Made by a program: the position numbers and the translations under genes
In this document: piece after piece, positions 36,240 to 47,900 of the stretch
How positions within the stretch are numbered: position 1 is the stretch's first letter
Layout of the letters: the number at the start of each line of letters is the position of its first letter
Source: Bacteroidales bacterium
Lineage (GTDB): Bacteria; Bacteroidota; Bacteroidia; Bacteroidales; UBA932
DNA: 64,000 nucleotides
Direction: 5' to 3'
Assembly: GCA_015060445.1 (NCBI GenBank)
Contig: SUYL01000039.1
Coordinates: forward strand, 1 to 64,000
The notes under the pieces: model-generated
Seen by the model: only the letters and a program-made list of their open reading frames with translations
The model's database searches: none
What the model was told of the DNA's origin: nothing

Positions 36240-37241
36240 ATGAATTCAGTTAAAATCCATAAATTATTTTTGATGTGTGCAGTTGTTGCATTTGTAACCA
36301 TATCACAGCTGTACGCTCAGGTGCACTCTTCATCTGCATACAGATACCTTCTCTCTCAGGAGGGGTTGCAAAGGCATCTGGAGTTTCTCACTTCGGAGGA
36401 GATTGCCGGGAGGGCTGCCGGTACGCCGCAGGCAAAGCAGGTGGCCGATTATATTGCCGGGGAGTTTGAGAAGTACGGGCTGCAACCGCTCAAAAGTGTG
36501 AGTTTTTACCAGCCGTTCACCCTCTTGCCGCCAAGGGGGGGGAAGGCAACAAGTTTGTCGGGAGTGTCACAAAAAGGTTACAATGTGGTTGGATACCTCC
36601 CTGCAAAGAAGAAAAATGCAGACTATATAGTGGTGGGTGCCCATTTCGACCATTTGGGGAAAATAGACGGGAAAGTATATCCCGGTGCAGATGACAATGC
36701 TTCAGGTGTGGCTGCTTTGCTTGAGTTGGCAAAATCTTTCGGGAAGAGGTATATGGAAAAGGGAGACTTTAACCATAACATTGTTTTTGTGGCTTTTGAT
36801 GCAAATAATCTCAATCTGCAGGGGAGCAGATATTTTGCTTCCCATCTTGTAACTTTCCCTGCAGAAATTGCATTTATGCTCAATCTGGACCAGATTGGAA
36901 GTTCCCTTGCCCCTGTAGGGAAGAATGAGGAGTATCTTCTGGTTCTGGGGGTGGACAAACTTAAAAAGTGGCAGCAGGAGCAACTGTGGTTTGCCAATGG
37001 GTATTTTGGCATTGGTCTGCATTTGGACAGTTCCTATTACGGGAGTCCCGAGTTTTATGATATCTTCTATAAACTCTCAGACCAGCAGAGTTTTACGGAG
37101 AGGGGGATTCCTGCATTGCTCTTTACCTCGGGAATAACCAAACTTACAAACAAGGAGGGGGATACTGTGCAGAATCTGAATCTGGAGGTTCTGCAGAAAC
37201 GTATTGAGTTAATCTACAGGTTCCTGTGGCTCGTTGAATGA
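36240..37241 (+). CDS. M28-family peptidase homologue lacking catalytic residues
   Basis: The 333-residue protein has a signal peptide (to LYAQ) and the M28 fold signatures GAHFDHLG (His135) and PGADDNASG (Asp151). Where active members have a Glu-Glu pair (compare WDGEEKGLLGS at 59915-60871), this has FDANNLNLQGS, i.e. Asn189-Asn190. The late zinc-ligand His region reads FTSGITKLTNKEGDT without His. Asp217 remains. It is probably not an active aminopeptidase; a binding role is possible. The frame is intact and starts 13 bases after the ATPase gene. Confidence 0.85.
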   Translation: MNSVKIHKLFLMCAVVAFVTISQLYAQVHSSSAYRYLLSQEGLQRHLEFLTSEEIAGRAAGTPQAKQVADYIAGEFEKYGLQPLKSVSFYQPFTLLPPRGGKATSLSGVSQKGYNVVGYLPAKKKNADYIVVGAHFDHLGKIDGKVYPGADDNASGVAALLELAKSFGKRYMEKGDFNHNIVFVAFDANNLNLQGSRYFASHLVTFPAEIAFMLNLDQIGSSLAPVGKNEEYLLVLGVDKLKKWQQEQLWFANGYFGIGLHLDSSYYGSPEFYDIFYKLSDQQSFTERGIPALLFTSGITKLTNKEGDTVQNLNLEVLQKRIELIYRFLWLVE

Positions 37242-37255
37242 CAACCCGCAGTTGA

Positions 37256-38602
<1,347 letters not shown>

Positions 38603-38626
38603 AATTGTCGGGAGTACGCAAGATTT

Positions 38627-38655
38627 GGCTCACTATTTGAATAGTGAGCCTTTTT
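38627..38655 (+). terminator. Enolase terminator
   Basis: GGCTCACTATT and AATAGTGAGCC form a perfect stem around a TGA loop, followed by five T. The downstream gene's promoter overlaps it. Confidence 0.93.
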
Positions 38656-38666
38656 GTGTACTTTTG
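38636..38666 (+). promoter_or_regulatory. Consensus promoter of the TPR gene
   Basis: TTTG (38636-38639), 19 bases, then TACTTTTG (38659-38666) is an exact Bacteroidota -33/-7 promoter. It is embedded in the enolase terminator, so reading through and initiation compete for the same DNA. Confidence 0.75.
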
Positions 38667-38674
38667 TATGTTAT

Positions 38675-40702
38675 ATGGGAAATTTCAGAAAATTATTTGC
38701 AGTGCTTGCATTGCTGTTGCTCTCTTTCGCAGCAAATGCACAATATGATATAGACCAGTTTTTTGCCCGTGGCCGGCAGATGCTCATAGACGGCAAATAT
38801 GCCAGTGCCATTGAGAATTTCAACATACTGGCAAGGCTCGACAGCACCCTTTTTGATGCCTATTTCTTCAGGGGAATAGCAAAATACAATCTTGGAGATT
38901 TTATTGGGGCCGAGAAGGACTTCAACACCTCTTTGAGGCTCAATCCAATATATACTCCGGCATACCATTACAGGGCAATTACCTTGAGCCGTACCGGAAA
39001 GTATGACAAGGCGCTCAAGGATCTGGCGGAGGCTGTGGACCTGAGGCCAAGTTATACAGGATTGTATTTCAGCAGGGGGGTGACCTATTTCCTCTCCCAG
39101 CAGTTTGAGAAGGCTGTGAAGGATTTTAACCGTTTTATAAAGGCCGAACCCCGTGCTGCCGATGCATACCTCAACAGGGGAGCATGTTATCTCTATTTGG
39201 GTGATACTACAAAAGCACTGGCAGATTACAACAAGGCAATAAAGATCAATACTTTTGATCCCGAAGGTTATGTGAGACGTTCCAGAATATATGCAATGCA
39301 GGAGAACTTTGATGAGGCATTGAAGGACCTCGATACAGCAATTGAACTGGATACTCTCAATACATTTGCCTTTTTCAACAGGGCTCTCATAAGATATGAC
39401 AAACAGCAGATACAGGGGGCTCTGGAGGATTTGAACACAGTACTGGAGCATGAACCGGGCAATGCCCTTACATTGTACAACAGGGCAATAATCAGGGCCC
39501 AGATTGGAGACTACAACAATGCTCTGGATGACTATGACCGCGTAATTGCAGTAAACCCCAACAATGTGCTTGCATATTTCAACAGGGCAGGTGTATTTAT
39601 GGAGATGGGAAGGTTCCGGGATGCAATGGATGACTATTCCAAAGCCATAAACCTTTATCCCGACTTTGCCAAGGCTTATATGAACCGTTCATACGCAAAA
39701 ACGCAGATTGGGCAGTTCAACTCTGCCAAGAAGGATGCCCAGATTGCCCAACAGAAGATAAGGGAGTACCAGATGAAGACTGGAGACAGTCTTGGAAGGG
39801 TTGCATTTGCCGATACAACCAAAAAGTATGACAGGCTTCTGGCCCTCGATGCAGATTTTGCAAAGAAAGACTTTGACAATGAATTGCTGCAGCACAGGGA
39901 TGTGGATATCCGTCTGAAACCTCTGTTCAAGTTCAATTTGGGCAGTGCTGCCAATATGTTTATGGCATTGGAGAACAGGTGGGAGGACAAGGAGGTTGAG
40001 AAGTTTGTGCAGCAGATGCCTGTACCAATTGAATTGAGTGCCAAAAAGGGAGATTCTGAGATTGAAAGGGACAATTACGGAACAATGATAGCGGATATCC
40101 TGGAAGAGTTGCGCGGAAGGGAGGCCAAAGGGGAGGAAGGCTCCGACATTGCCCGCCTGTATTTTGCAAAAGCCATCATAGACGGCAATGACAACAGATA
40201 CAATTCAGCCCTTGAAAATTATACCCAAGCCATAAAGAATGAACCTGAACAGACTTTCTACTACATAAACAGGGGTGCACTGCAGGCGGAGATGATAGAT
40301 TTCATATCATCTATGGAGAACAATGTGCAGATACTTACCCTGGACAACTCAGGAGCGGCACGGGCCAGGGTTAAGGAGCGCAGTTCAATGAACTATGACT
40401 ATGCCCCTGCAATACATGATATGACAAAGGCATCCAAACTTATGCCTACACTTCCGTTTACATACTACAATCTGGGTAATCTTTATTGCCTGTCAAGCGA
40501 TCTGCCTGAGGCAATAAACCAATATACAAAGGCACTTGAACTCTACCCTGCAATGGCTCAGGCTTATTTCAACAGGGGACTTGTACTCATTTACCTCAAG
40601 GACAAGGAGAAGGGGTGTATAGATTTGAGCAAGGCGGGAGAGTTGGGTGTGCATGATGCCTACAATGTGATAAAGAAATATTGCATAGAGGAGGAACAGT
40701 AG
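38675..40702 (+). CDS. Secreted TPR-repeat protein
   Basis: The start is ATG 38675 (MGNFRKLFAVLALLLLSFAANAQ, signal peptide), nine bases after the -7 box. The 675-residue protein is almost wholly tetratricopeptide repeats (pattern AYFNRG..Y.NGDY.GALEDYNKAI), about eight in residues 25-360 and three more after 480, with a less regular middle. It is a periplasmic scaffold; the partner is unknown. It is followed by the DUF4293 and phosphorylase genes in the same direction. Confidence 0.88.
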   Translation: MGNFRKLFAVLALLLLSFAANAQYDIDQFFARGRQMLIDGKYASAIENFNILARLDSTLFDAYFFRGIAKYNLGDFIGAEKDFNTSLRLNPIYTPAYHYRAITLSRTGKYDKALKDLAEAVDLRPSYTGLYFSRGVTYFLSQQFEKAVKDFNRFIKAEPRAADAYLNRGACYLYLGDTTKALADYNKAIKINTFDPEGYVRRSRIYAMQENFDEALKDLDTAIELDTLNTFAFFNRALIRYDKQQIQGALEDLNTVLEHEPGNALTLYNRAIIRAQIGDYNNALDDYDRVIAVNPNNVLAYFNRAGVFMEMGRFRDAMDDYSKAINLYPDFAKAYMNRSYAKTQIGQFNSAKKDAQIAQQKIREYQMKTGDSLGRVAFADTTKKYDRLLALDADFAKKDFDNELLQHRDVDIRLKPLFKFNLGSAANMFMALENRWEDKEVEKFVQQMPVPIELSAKKGDSEIERDNYGTMIADILEELRGREAKGEEGSDIARLYFAKAIIDGNDNRYNSALENYTQAIKNEPEQTFYYINRGALQAEMIDFISSMENNVQILTLDNSGAARARVKERSSMNYDYAPAIHDMTKASKLMPTLPFTYYNLGNLYCLSSDLPEAINQYTKALELYPAMAQAYFNRGLVLIYLKDKEKGCIDLSKAGELGVHDAYNVIKKYCIEEEQ

Positions 40703-40724
40703 ATAATTTAAAAAACATAAAGAT

Positions 40725-41159
40725 ATGATACAGAGATTGCAGAGTTTATATTTGCTTGCTTCGTCGGGAATATTGTTCTCGTTGTTTTTCCGCCCTCTCA
40801 TGAGGGACCTGGATGGTAATGTTGTGATGAAATTTACACAGTATTGGCCATTCCTAATTTTTGTGATTGTAACATTTGTATTGTCATTCTTCTGCATTTT
40901 CATATACAAGAGAAGGATTTCGCAGATGCGTCTGTGCATCTACAACATGCTGGTGCTTTTTGCATTCCAGGCATGGATAGCATACATGTTCTTTACAAGG
41001 CTTGAGGGAACAGTATTTACAATTTCTGCAGTATTCCCAATTGTTGCAGGCATTTTTGTATTTATGGCATTCAGGAAAATTTCTGAGGATGAGGCATTGG
41101 TGCAATCCATGAACTCACTAAGGGATATGACAAAAAACAGGAAAAAATGGAAAAAATAG
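40725..41159 (+). CDS. DUF4293 membrane protein
   Basis: The 144-residue protein has four hydrophobic spans (about 8-24, 42-62, 72-88, 96-114) and a basic tail (KNRKKWKK). It matches the DUF4293 pattern MIQRLQSLYLL, a Bacteroidota family of unknown function. Its end overlaps the next gene by 13 bases. Confidence 0.82.
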   Translation: MIQRLQSLYLLASSGILFSLFFRPLMRDLDGNVVMKFTQYWPFLIFVIVTFVLSFFCIFIYKRRISQMRLCIYNMLVLFAFQAWIAYMFFTRLEGTVFTISAVFPIVAGIFVFMAFRKISEDEALVQSMNSLRDMTKNRKKWKK

Positions 41160-42028
41160 GGGCATCAGAACTCATCATAAACAGTGACGGTTCGGTATTT
41201 CATCTGCATCTGAAACCGGAGGAACTGGCAGACACCGTAATCCTTGTAGGGGACCCGGGCAGGGTGGAACTTGTATCCTCATTCTTTGACCGGGTGGAGG
41301 TGCGCAAGGCTTCCCGAGAATTTGTCTCGGCCACCGGAACCTACAAAGGTACCCGCATGACAGTACTCTCTACCGGTATAGGGTGCGACAACCTGGATAT
41401 TGTTATGACTGAGCTGGATGCACTTGTAAACATAGACTTTTCTTCCCGACAGGTTAAGAAGAACCTCAGGAGTTTGAGGATACTCCGTATAGGAACATCA
41501 GGAGCAATACAGCCCGATATTCCGGTGGGTTCGTATGTCTTCTCCCATATCTCGGTTGGAGCCGACGGCCTTATGAACTGGTATGCCGGCAGAGATGAGG
41601 TTTCATACAAAGAGATGGAAGAGGCATTTGTGGCTGCTACAGGTTGGGACAGTCATCTCCCTGCACCATATTTCATAAGGGCATCCCAGGAACTCATAGA
41701 CCTTTTTGCAGATGTAACCGTTAAAGGTGTTACAATCTCCGCCCCAGGGTTCTATGGCCCTCAGGGAAGAGTTTTGCGCCTCCCTTTGGCAATGCCTGAT
41801 ATGATGGAGAAATTTGAGCAGTTCCGCTTTGGAGATTACCGCATTACCAACTTTGAGATGGAGGGCTCAGCCCTTGCAGGTATGGCCCGCAAACTCGGCC
41901 ACCGTGGAGGCACAGTCTGCTGCATAATTGCCAACCGCTATCACAAAGGGGCAGAACCGGATTACAAACAACTGGTTGAGAAATTGGTTGTACTGGCGTT
42001 GGACAAACTGGCCGGGCAGGCTATTTGA
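41147..42028 (+). CDS. Nucleoside phosphorylase
   Basis: The 293-residue protein belongs to the PNP/UDP phosphorylase superfamily. Motifs are LVGDPGRVELV, the phosphate-binding TGIGCDNLDIV, RIGTSGAIQPDIPVGS and NFEMEGSALAGMA. It cleaves ribonucleosides with phosphate and looks closest to uridine phosphorylases, but base preference is not certain. Translation is probably coupled to the overlapping DUF4293 gene. Confidence 0.9.
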   Translation: MEKIGASELIINSDGSVFHLHLKPEELADTVILVGDPGRVELVSSFFDRVEVRKASREFVSATGTYKGTRMTVLSTGIGCDNLDIVMTELDALVNIDFSSRQVKKNLRSLRILRIGTSGAIQPDIPVGSYVFSHISVGADGLMNWYAGRDEVSYKEMEEAFVAATGWDSHLPAPYFIRASQELIDLFADVTVKGVTISAPGFYGPQGRVLRLPLAMPDMMEKFEQFRFGDYRITNFEMEGSALAGMARKLGHRGGTVCCIIANRYHKGAEPDYKQLVEKLVVLALDKLAGQAI

Positions 42029-42905
42029 GTATAAACAGAAGCGAGTTTACAATGCGCCTTTCACCCTCGCGGTCAAACTTCTTGTTGTCTGAAGGGTGGT
42101 TTACAATGCCGTTGCCGTTTTCTCCCTCTGCATAAAGGGTAGTTGAGCCGCCACCGTCCATATTTAGGGCATCCTCTGCACCAATCCAGCGCATGATTTT
42201 GGTGAATTCCCAGAGGCTTACACCCTGTGCATTCTCTTTGTTGCGGCCGTCAACTGCCACAAGATATACTTTCTTCCCTTTGGTGCCTATTGCACTGCGT
42301 GGGTGGCGGTTACGGTTGAATGAGTTTTCATCCAGGCGGGCATCATTGCCGTCAACTATAAGGATAGGACCGCTTGACATTGCAGAAGGCTCCTCAAGTT
42401 TGGAAGGCCAGGTCTGGTCTGCTGCAATATTGCCGGGCACTGCAGGGTCTGCAGCGTAGATGGTAACTTTGCCTTTCTTTGAGATTGCAATGGCGCCATT
42501 GTCCCTCTGGGCCATTTTCTCAGTATTTGAGAACTCCTCCACACCATTTTTCCTGAAGTAGCATACGCAGCTGTATGGTTTGCTCATATTGTAGAATGTG
42601 CCGTTCATTGCCACAACAGCCCCGCTGTCCTTTGCAAATTTGCTGGTAGGGGTTATCTTGCCGGGATCACTTGCCAGTGCAAAACGACCTTTTGCTTTCC
42701 TGGAATCAATCTCAATGATTGAAATATACTGGTTTGAGTCAAAGATTCTGGAATCTCCGGTAAAGTGGAACTCCTTTAGGGTAATCCCTTTGTCTATCTG
42801 TTTTACATTCCATTTGGCATTGGCAAATGTAAGTGAATCATTCTGTGCAAATGTTGCCGCTGCAAAGAAAAAGGATGCAGCCAAAAGTACAAGTATTCTT
42901 TTCAT
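42021..42905 (-). CDS. Phosphodiester glycosidase (NAGPA-domain) family protein
   Basis: The 294-residue secreted protein (signal peptide to TFAQ) has the NAGPA/DUF2233 pattern: VVAMNGTFYNMSKP, GTKGKKVYLVAVDGRNKENAQGVSLWEF and ALNMDGGGSTTLYAEG. Relatives remove GlcNAc from phosphodiesters or act on envelope polymers. The substrate here is unknown. Its end overlaps the phosphorylase gene by eight bases on the opposite strand. Confidence 0.88.
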   Translation of the reverse strand: MKRILVLLAASFFFAAATFAQNDSLTFANAKWNVKQIDKGITLKEFHFTGDSRIFDSNQYISIIEIDSRKAKGRFALASDPGKITPTSKFAKDSGAVVAMNGTFYNMSKPYSCVCYFRKNGVEEFSNTEKMAQRDNGAIAISKKGKVTIYAADPAVPGNIAADQTWPSKLEEPSAMSSGPILIVDGNDARLDENSFNRNRHPRSAIGTKGKKVYLVAVDGRNKENAQGVSLWEFTKIMRWIGAEDALNMDGGGSTTLYAEGENGNGIVNHPSDNKKFDREGERRIVNSLLFILK

Positions 42906-42985
42906 AGTGTGTGGCTTTTGTTTGATAACAAAGATAATGAATAATGCCCAATAATTTGTCGGGAAGCAAATTTATTGAAATGTAT

Positions 42986-42993
42986 TACCTTTG
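42986..42993 (+). promoter_or_regulatory. Candidate -7 box with near-leaderless start
   Basis: TACCTTTG lies seven bases before ATG 43001, so transcription would start at or next to the start codon. A TGTCGGGAAG copy (42957-42966) lies just upstream. Confidence 0.5.
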
Positions 42994-43000
42994 CAACATT

Positions 43001-43549
43001 ATGAACGATTTGGAATATTATAACAGTTTTGAGGAGCGTCTGCAGTTGGAACTGCTCAAACTTTGCAATGGGGCAGGGCTGTTGGATTCTGTGCTTGCAG
43101 AGAGTGAGGATATAACAGAGAAGTGGAATGATTATGCCACTCCATATATGACTGACGCCATTGAACAGGTGAACGAATACCCCAATGCTTCAATTGCATG
43201 GCCTGCATTTATGGGAATGGCCGTTGCAAAATGGTGGGATGTGGACTGGATTGCCAACCAGTTCAATGCCTACGACAAGTTTTACGGTGTTGAGGGGTGG
43301 GATGACATGGATGACCATATAATGGTGAACATCCTCGGTTATCCCCTTGGCTCCCCGGAGGAGAGAGAGATAAGGGACATTACCATCACCTGTGCAGAGA
43401 AGGCAATATCCATGATAATGAAAGAGGATTTTGAGCCCGGTTCAGAGAAGGCATTCTATATGCTTGCCCGCACAATGAAGGTGATGTACAAGATTGGTGC
43501 AGCCCTCCAGCTCAAGAGAATGGGCTACAAGTTCCAGAAGTACAATTGA
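43001..43549 (+). CDS. Conserved-looking protein of unknown function
   Basis: The start is ATG 43001; upstream in-frame codons fall before the -7 box. The acidic 182-residue soluble protein is rich in aromatic residues (ASIAWPAFMGMAVAKWWDVDWIANQF) with helical character and no signal peptide. I do not recognise the family. It has normal codon use and ends in a hairpin terminator shared with tolC. Confidence 0.7.
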   Translation: MNDLEYYNSFEERLQLELLKLCNGAGLLDSVLAESEDITEKWNDYATPYMTDAIEQVNEYPNASIAWPAFMGMAVAKWWDVDWIANQFNAYDKFYGVEGWDDMDDHIMVNILGYPLGSPEEREIRDITITCAEKAISMIMKEDFEPGSEKAFYMLARTMKVMYKIGAALQLKRMGYKFQKYN

Positions 43550-43587
43550 GTATCTGCAATAGGCCACTTCGGCTATTGCAGATACTC
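43548..43587. terminator. Bidirectional terminator overlapping two stop codons
   Basis: GAGTATCTGCAATAG and CTATTGCAGATACTC form a perfect 15-bp stem around a ten-base loop. It covers the stop of the 43001 gene and the last codons (QEYLQ stop) of the convergent TolC gene. Confidence 0.88.
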
Positions 43588-44895
43588 CTGTACTCTACCG
43601 CTTATCTGCAAAAGTGAGATTTCGCAGAGTTTGGTATTGTAACTTGCAGAAAGGAGCCTCTCCTCTGCATCCAGAAGGCTCTTCTGAGCCTCCCTCATCT
43701 CTATTCCCGACAAATCTCCCAGCATGTACCTCTCCATGGCAATTTCATGGTTCAGTTTGGCTGTAACCAGATTCTCCTTCTCAAGTTCCAGTACCTGGAG
43801 GTTGTTCCTGTAGGCCTGCCATATATTGTACAGGTCAGATTTTAGTGCCTGCTCCACATCTGTCTGCTCCAACTGGGCATTTTCAATGTTTATTTTGGCA
43901 TTGCGTCTCTCCCTGCGGGCATTGTTACCGTCAAATATGTTTATCCCAAGGGTAACCCCAAAATCTGCCCCAAGGGTTGCCCTGTGGTAGTTGGCCCCCT
44001 TGTTGTATTTGTTGAGGGTGTATCCGTAACCGGCATTGAGTCTCAGATATGGGTAGGCCTGAGATGCCTTTATCTTGTAATCAAGTACTGCCATTCTATT
44101 ATCAATTCGTGCGCGCAACAGGGAGGTATTGTTCTCCATCATATCTCCCATAAGATCATCAAATACCAGTTCTCCTGCCACTTCAATTGCAGTGTCTGCT
44201 ACAGCAATTGGAACATTCAGGTTCTCCCTGGCAAGAAGTTCATTTAGGGCAATTGCAGAGCTCTGCAGAGCCTCCTGCTGTTTCATGAAGGCCGAACTGT
44301 CCGAGTTGAAGTCAACCTTTGCCTGCTGGTAATCCAGTCCGGAGAAGTTACCAATCCTGTACCTCTGCTCTACAACCCTCAACCTCTCTTTGGAGAGGGC
44401 TACTGCATATTTGAAGTTCTTGAGCCTTATCTGCTGCTGAATGTAGTTGTAATACTCGGCAGTAATGTCTGCAACAAGGTTTTCTATGGCAATTCGGGTA
44501 TTGAGTTCCCCCTGCCCCTGCAATTCCTTCAGTTTTTTATAGGTTGTGGTTACATTGAACCCCTCAAAAACTGTAAAGTTGAGGTCAACACCGGCATCAA
44601 TTGTCCGGTTGAAAATACCGTTCTCCTCCACAATCTCCCTGGTATCCCTAAGTTTTGTCTCGGTATCCTGTGAACTTCCGGAATATCTTCCCGATGCATT
44701 TACAGAGGGTAGGAAGCCGGCATTCCCCAATGTGGCATTGTTGTCTGAAATGCGCTGGTTGTTCTTCTCAATCTTAAGGGAATAGTTGTTCTGCAACCCC
44801 TCCTTGAGGCACTCCTGAAGGGTATATACATTGTTCTGGGCGGCAGCAGTGCCACAGAACAATGCGCATGCAATATATGTAAATAATTTCTTCAT
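43573..44895 (-). CDS. TolC-family outer membrane efflux channel
   Basis: The start is ATG 44895 (MKKLFTYIACALFCGTAAAQ, signal peptide). The 440-residue protein has two repeated coiled-coil halves (ITAEYYNYIQQQIRLKNFKYAVALSKERLRVVEQRYRIGNFSGLDYQQAKVDF, and later LYNIWQAYRNNLQVLELEKENLVTAKLNHEIAMERYMLGDLSGIEMREAQKSL). It is the last gene of adaptor-pump-channel. The gap to the pump is 10 bases. Confidence 0.92.
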   Translation of the reverse strand: MKKLFTYIACALFCGTAAAQNNVYTLQECLKEGLQNNYSLKIEKNNQRISDNNATLGNAGFLPSVNASGRYSGSSQDTETKLRDTREIVEENGIFNRTIDAGVDLNFTVFEGFNVTTTYKKLKELQGQGELNTRIAIENLVADITAEYYNYIQQQIRLKNFKYAVALSKERLRVVEQRYRIGNFSGLDYQQAKVDFNSDSSAFMKQQEALQSSAIALNELLARENLNVPIAVADTAIEVAGELVFDDLMGDMMENNTSLLRARIDNRMAVLDYKIKASQAYPYLRLNAGYGYTLNKYNKGANYHRATLGADFGVTLGINIFDGNNARRERRNAKINIENAQLEQTDVEQALKSDLYNIWQAYRNNLQVLELEKENLVTAKLNHEIAMERYMLGDLSGIEMREAQKSLLDAEERLLSASYNTKLCEISLLQISGRVQEYLQ

Positions 44896-44905
44896 ATTAC
44901 CATCA

Positions 44906-47900
44906 TTATTTTTTAAGGGCAGCCGCCGCAGCCTTCTTTGCCCTGTCTGTTGAGATATAACTGTAAATGGCAGGAACCACATACATTGTAAGAACTGTAG
45001 AAACCAGCATTCCTCCAACAACTGTTACACCCATTGCAATACGCTGGTTTGCACCCTCACCGCCGGCAAATGCCAATGGTAGCAATCCCAGGATTGTGGA
45101 TACACTGGTCATGAGGATAGGGCGGAGACGCTGCATTGAAGCCTCCTTTATGGCCTGCTCCTTGCTCATGCCTGCCTCCTGTTTCTGGTTGGCAAACTCC
45201 ACAATGAGGATACCGTTCTTGGCAACAAGTCCAATGAGCATAATTATACCAATCTGGCTGAAGATGTTCATTGTAACCCCACCAAAATACATGAATATAA
45301 GGGCACCTGCAATTGCAAGGGGCACTGTAAGCATAATTATCACAGGATCCTTGAAACTCTCAAACTGTGCAGCAAGGATGAGGTAAATGAGTACAATTGC
45401 CAGCACAAATGCAAACATGAGGGATGAGGAACTCTCCCTGTACTCTTTTGATTCTCCCGACAATGCTGTCCTGAACGAGTCATCCAGAACCTCCTTGGCA
45501 ATCTTGTCCATCTCATCCAGACCCTGGCCTATGGTCTTTCCTTTGGCCAGACCTGCAGAAATTGTAGCAGAAACAAATCGGTTGTATCTGTAGAGTTTTG
45601 GAGGGGCAATGCCTCCTACAAGGTCTACAAGGTTGTCCATCTGAACCATTTCACCCTTGTCTGTGCGGATGTAAATGGATTTGAGGTTGGCAGGGGTATT
45701 TCTCTGCTGGCGGTTTATCTCACCCAGAATCTCATATTGTTTTCCGTTCATGTAGAAATAGCCCATACGCTGGCCGCTCAATCCGTACTGGAGTACCTGG
45801 GCTATGTTACGGGTACTCACACCCATAATGTTTGCCTTGTCGCGGTTTATGTTTATCCTCACCTCAGGCTTGCTGAACTTAAGGTTCACATCGGCCATCT
45901 GGAATGTAGGGTTGTCAGACACCTTTGCAAGGAATGTAGGGAGTACCTCCTGCAGTTTCTCAATGCTGGTGGTCTGGAGTACGTACTGTACAGGCATACC
46001 GCCCCTTCTGCCTCCAAATGAGGATGTCTGCTGTACAAACGACCTCGCATTTGTCTTTTTCTTTACGGCCTGGGAAAGTTTCTCCGCAACATCCATCTGG
46101 GTGTAATCCCTCTCCTTAATATCCTTGAGCATTACCTGAATGTTGCCGCTACCGCTCCATACCCTGGCTGTTACTGCCTTTGCGTCTGGAACCAGTGAAT
46201 CCACAAGACGGTTTATATCCTCTGTATAGTCCCTCATGAACTCATAGGTTACACCCTCGGCTCCGCTGGTGTTTATGTTAATCTGCGAGCGGTCCTCCAT
46301 TGGGGCTGTCTCGGCAGGTATTGTAGTCCATAGCAGTACAATGAGGCCGAACATTATGGCAACAAAAGGGAGTACAATCCACTTCATCCTGAGCAGTGCC
46401 TCCAGAGAGCGGCTGTAAATCCTGTTCAGCCCCTCAAAGAACGGCTCTGTCATCTGGTAGAAACGGTTCTTCTTCTCACTCTTTACAAGCAGTTTTGTGG
46501 CAAGCATAGGGGTAAAGGTAAGGGCGGCAAATGATGAAATTATCACAGAGCCTGAAACCACTATACTGAACTCCCTGAACAGACGCCCTGTCTGACCCTC
46601 CATGAAAACTATCGGGAAGAATACTGCAACCAGTGTTACAGTAGTGGAGATTACTGCAAAGAAAATCTCCTTGGCTCCCTCAATACCGGCCTCCTTGGGG
46701 TTCATACCCCTCTCAATCCTCACATAAATGTTCTCGGTCATTACAATGGCATCATCCACCACAAGACCTACCGCCAGCACCACCGCCAGCATTGAGAGTA
46801 CATTTATTGAGAATCCCGCAAGGTACATTATAAAGAAGGCTCCAATGAGGGATACCGGGATTACAATACAAGGGACCAGTGTAACCCTCCAGTCTCTGAG
46901 GAAGAGGAAGATAATGATGATTACAAGGATGAATGCCACATATACGGTCTCCTTAACCTCATTTATGGATGCGCGGATAAACCTTGTGTTGTCAAAGCCA
47001 TAGGAATATGTAACATCTTCAGGAAGGTCTTTCTTCATCCTCTCCATCCTTTCATAAACGGCATCAGCAATGTCAATGTGGTTTGCACCCGGTTGGGGAG
47101 TCACAACAACACCAATCATAGGGATACCGTTCATCTTCATGTAACTTTTGATATCGGCAGGGCCGAGTTCAGCACGGCCCACATCACTGAAACGGACAAT
47201 CTTTCCGTCAACTTCCTTAATGATGAGGTTGTTGAACTGCTGGGCTGTGTGCATCAGACCCAATGTGCGGATGGTAAGTTCTGTGGTGTTTCCCTCTATA
47301 CTTCCACTTGGCAACTCTACATTCTCCTTGTCAACCGCATTCTTAATGTCAATAGGGGTTATGCCGTATCCCGACATTTTTATGGGGTCCAGCCACAGAC
47401 GCATAGAATATTTCTTCTCACCCCAGATGCTCACACCGCTCACATCCGGAATGGTCTGCAACTGCTCCTTTACTGTAAGGTCTGCAATCTCGCTCAACTC
47501 CAGCAGAGAGCGTTTGTCGCTCTGTAGAGCAACCATAATGATTGGACGAGCATCTGCATCAGCCTTTGAAACGGTAGGAGGGTCGCAGTCTCTCGGAAGG
47601 TAACGCTGCGCTCTGGACACCTTGTCCCTCACATCATTTGCAGCGGTCTCCAAATCTACTGAGAGTTCAAATTCAACTGTTATACGGCTTGATCCCTGCT
47701 GGCTCACACTTGAGAGGGAGCGGATGCCGGGGATACCGTTGATATTCTGCTCAAGAGGTTCTGTAATCTGGTTCTCAATAACGTCTGCATTGGCACCTGC
47801 ATAGGAACATTGTACTGAAATTATGGGATTATCCACAGAAGGATATTCCCTTACGCCCAAATAGGTATAGCCAATAATACCGAACAGCAGTATTATTACG

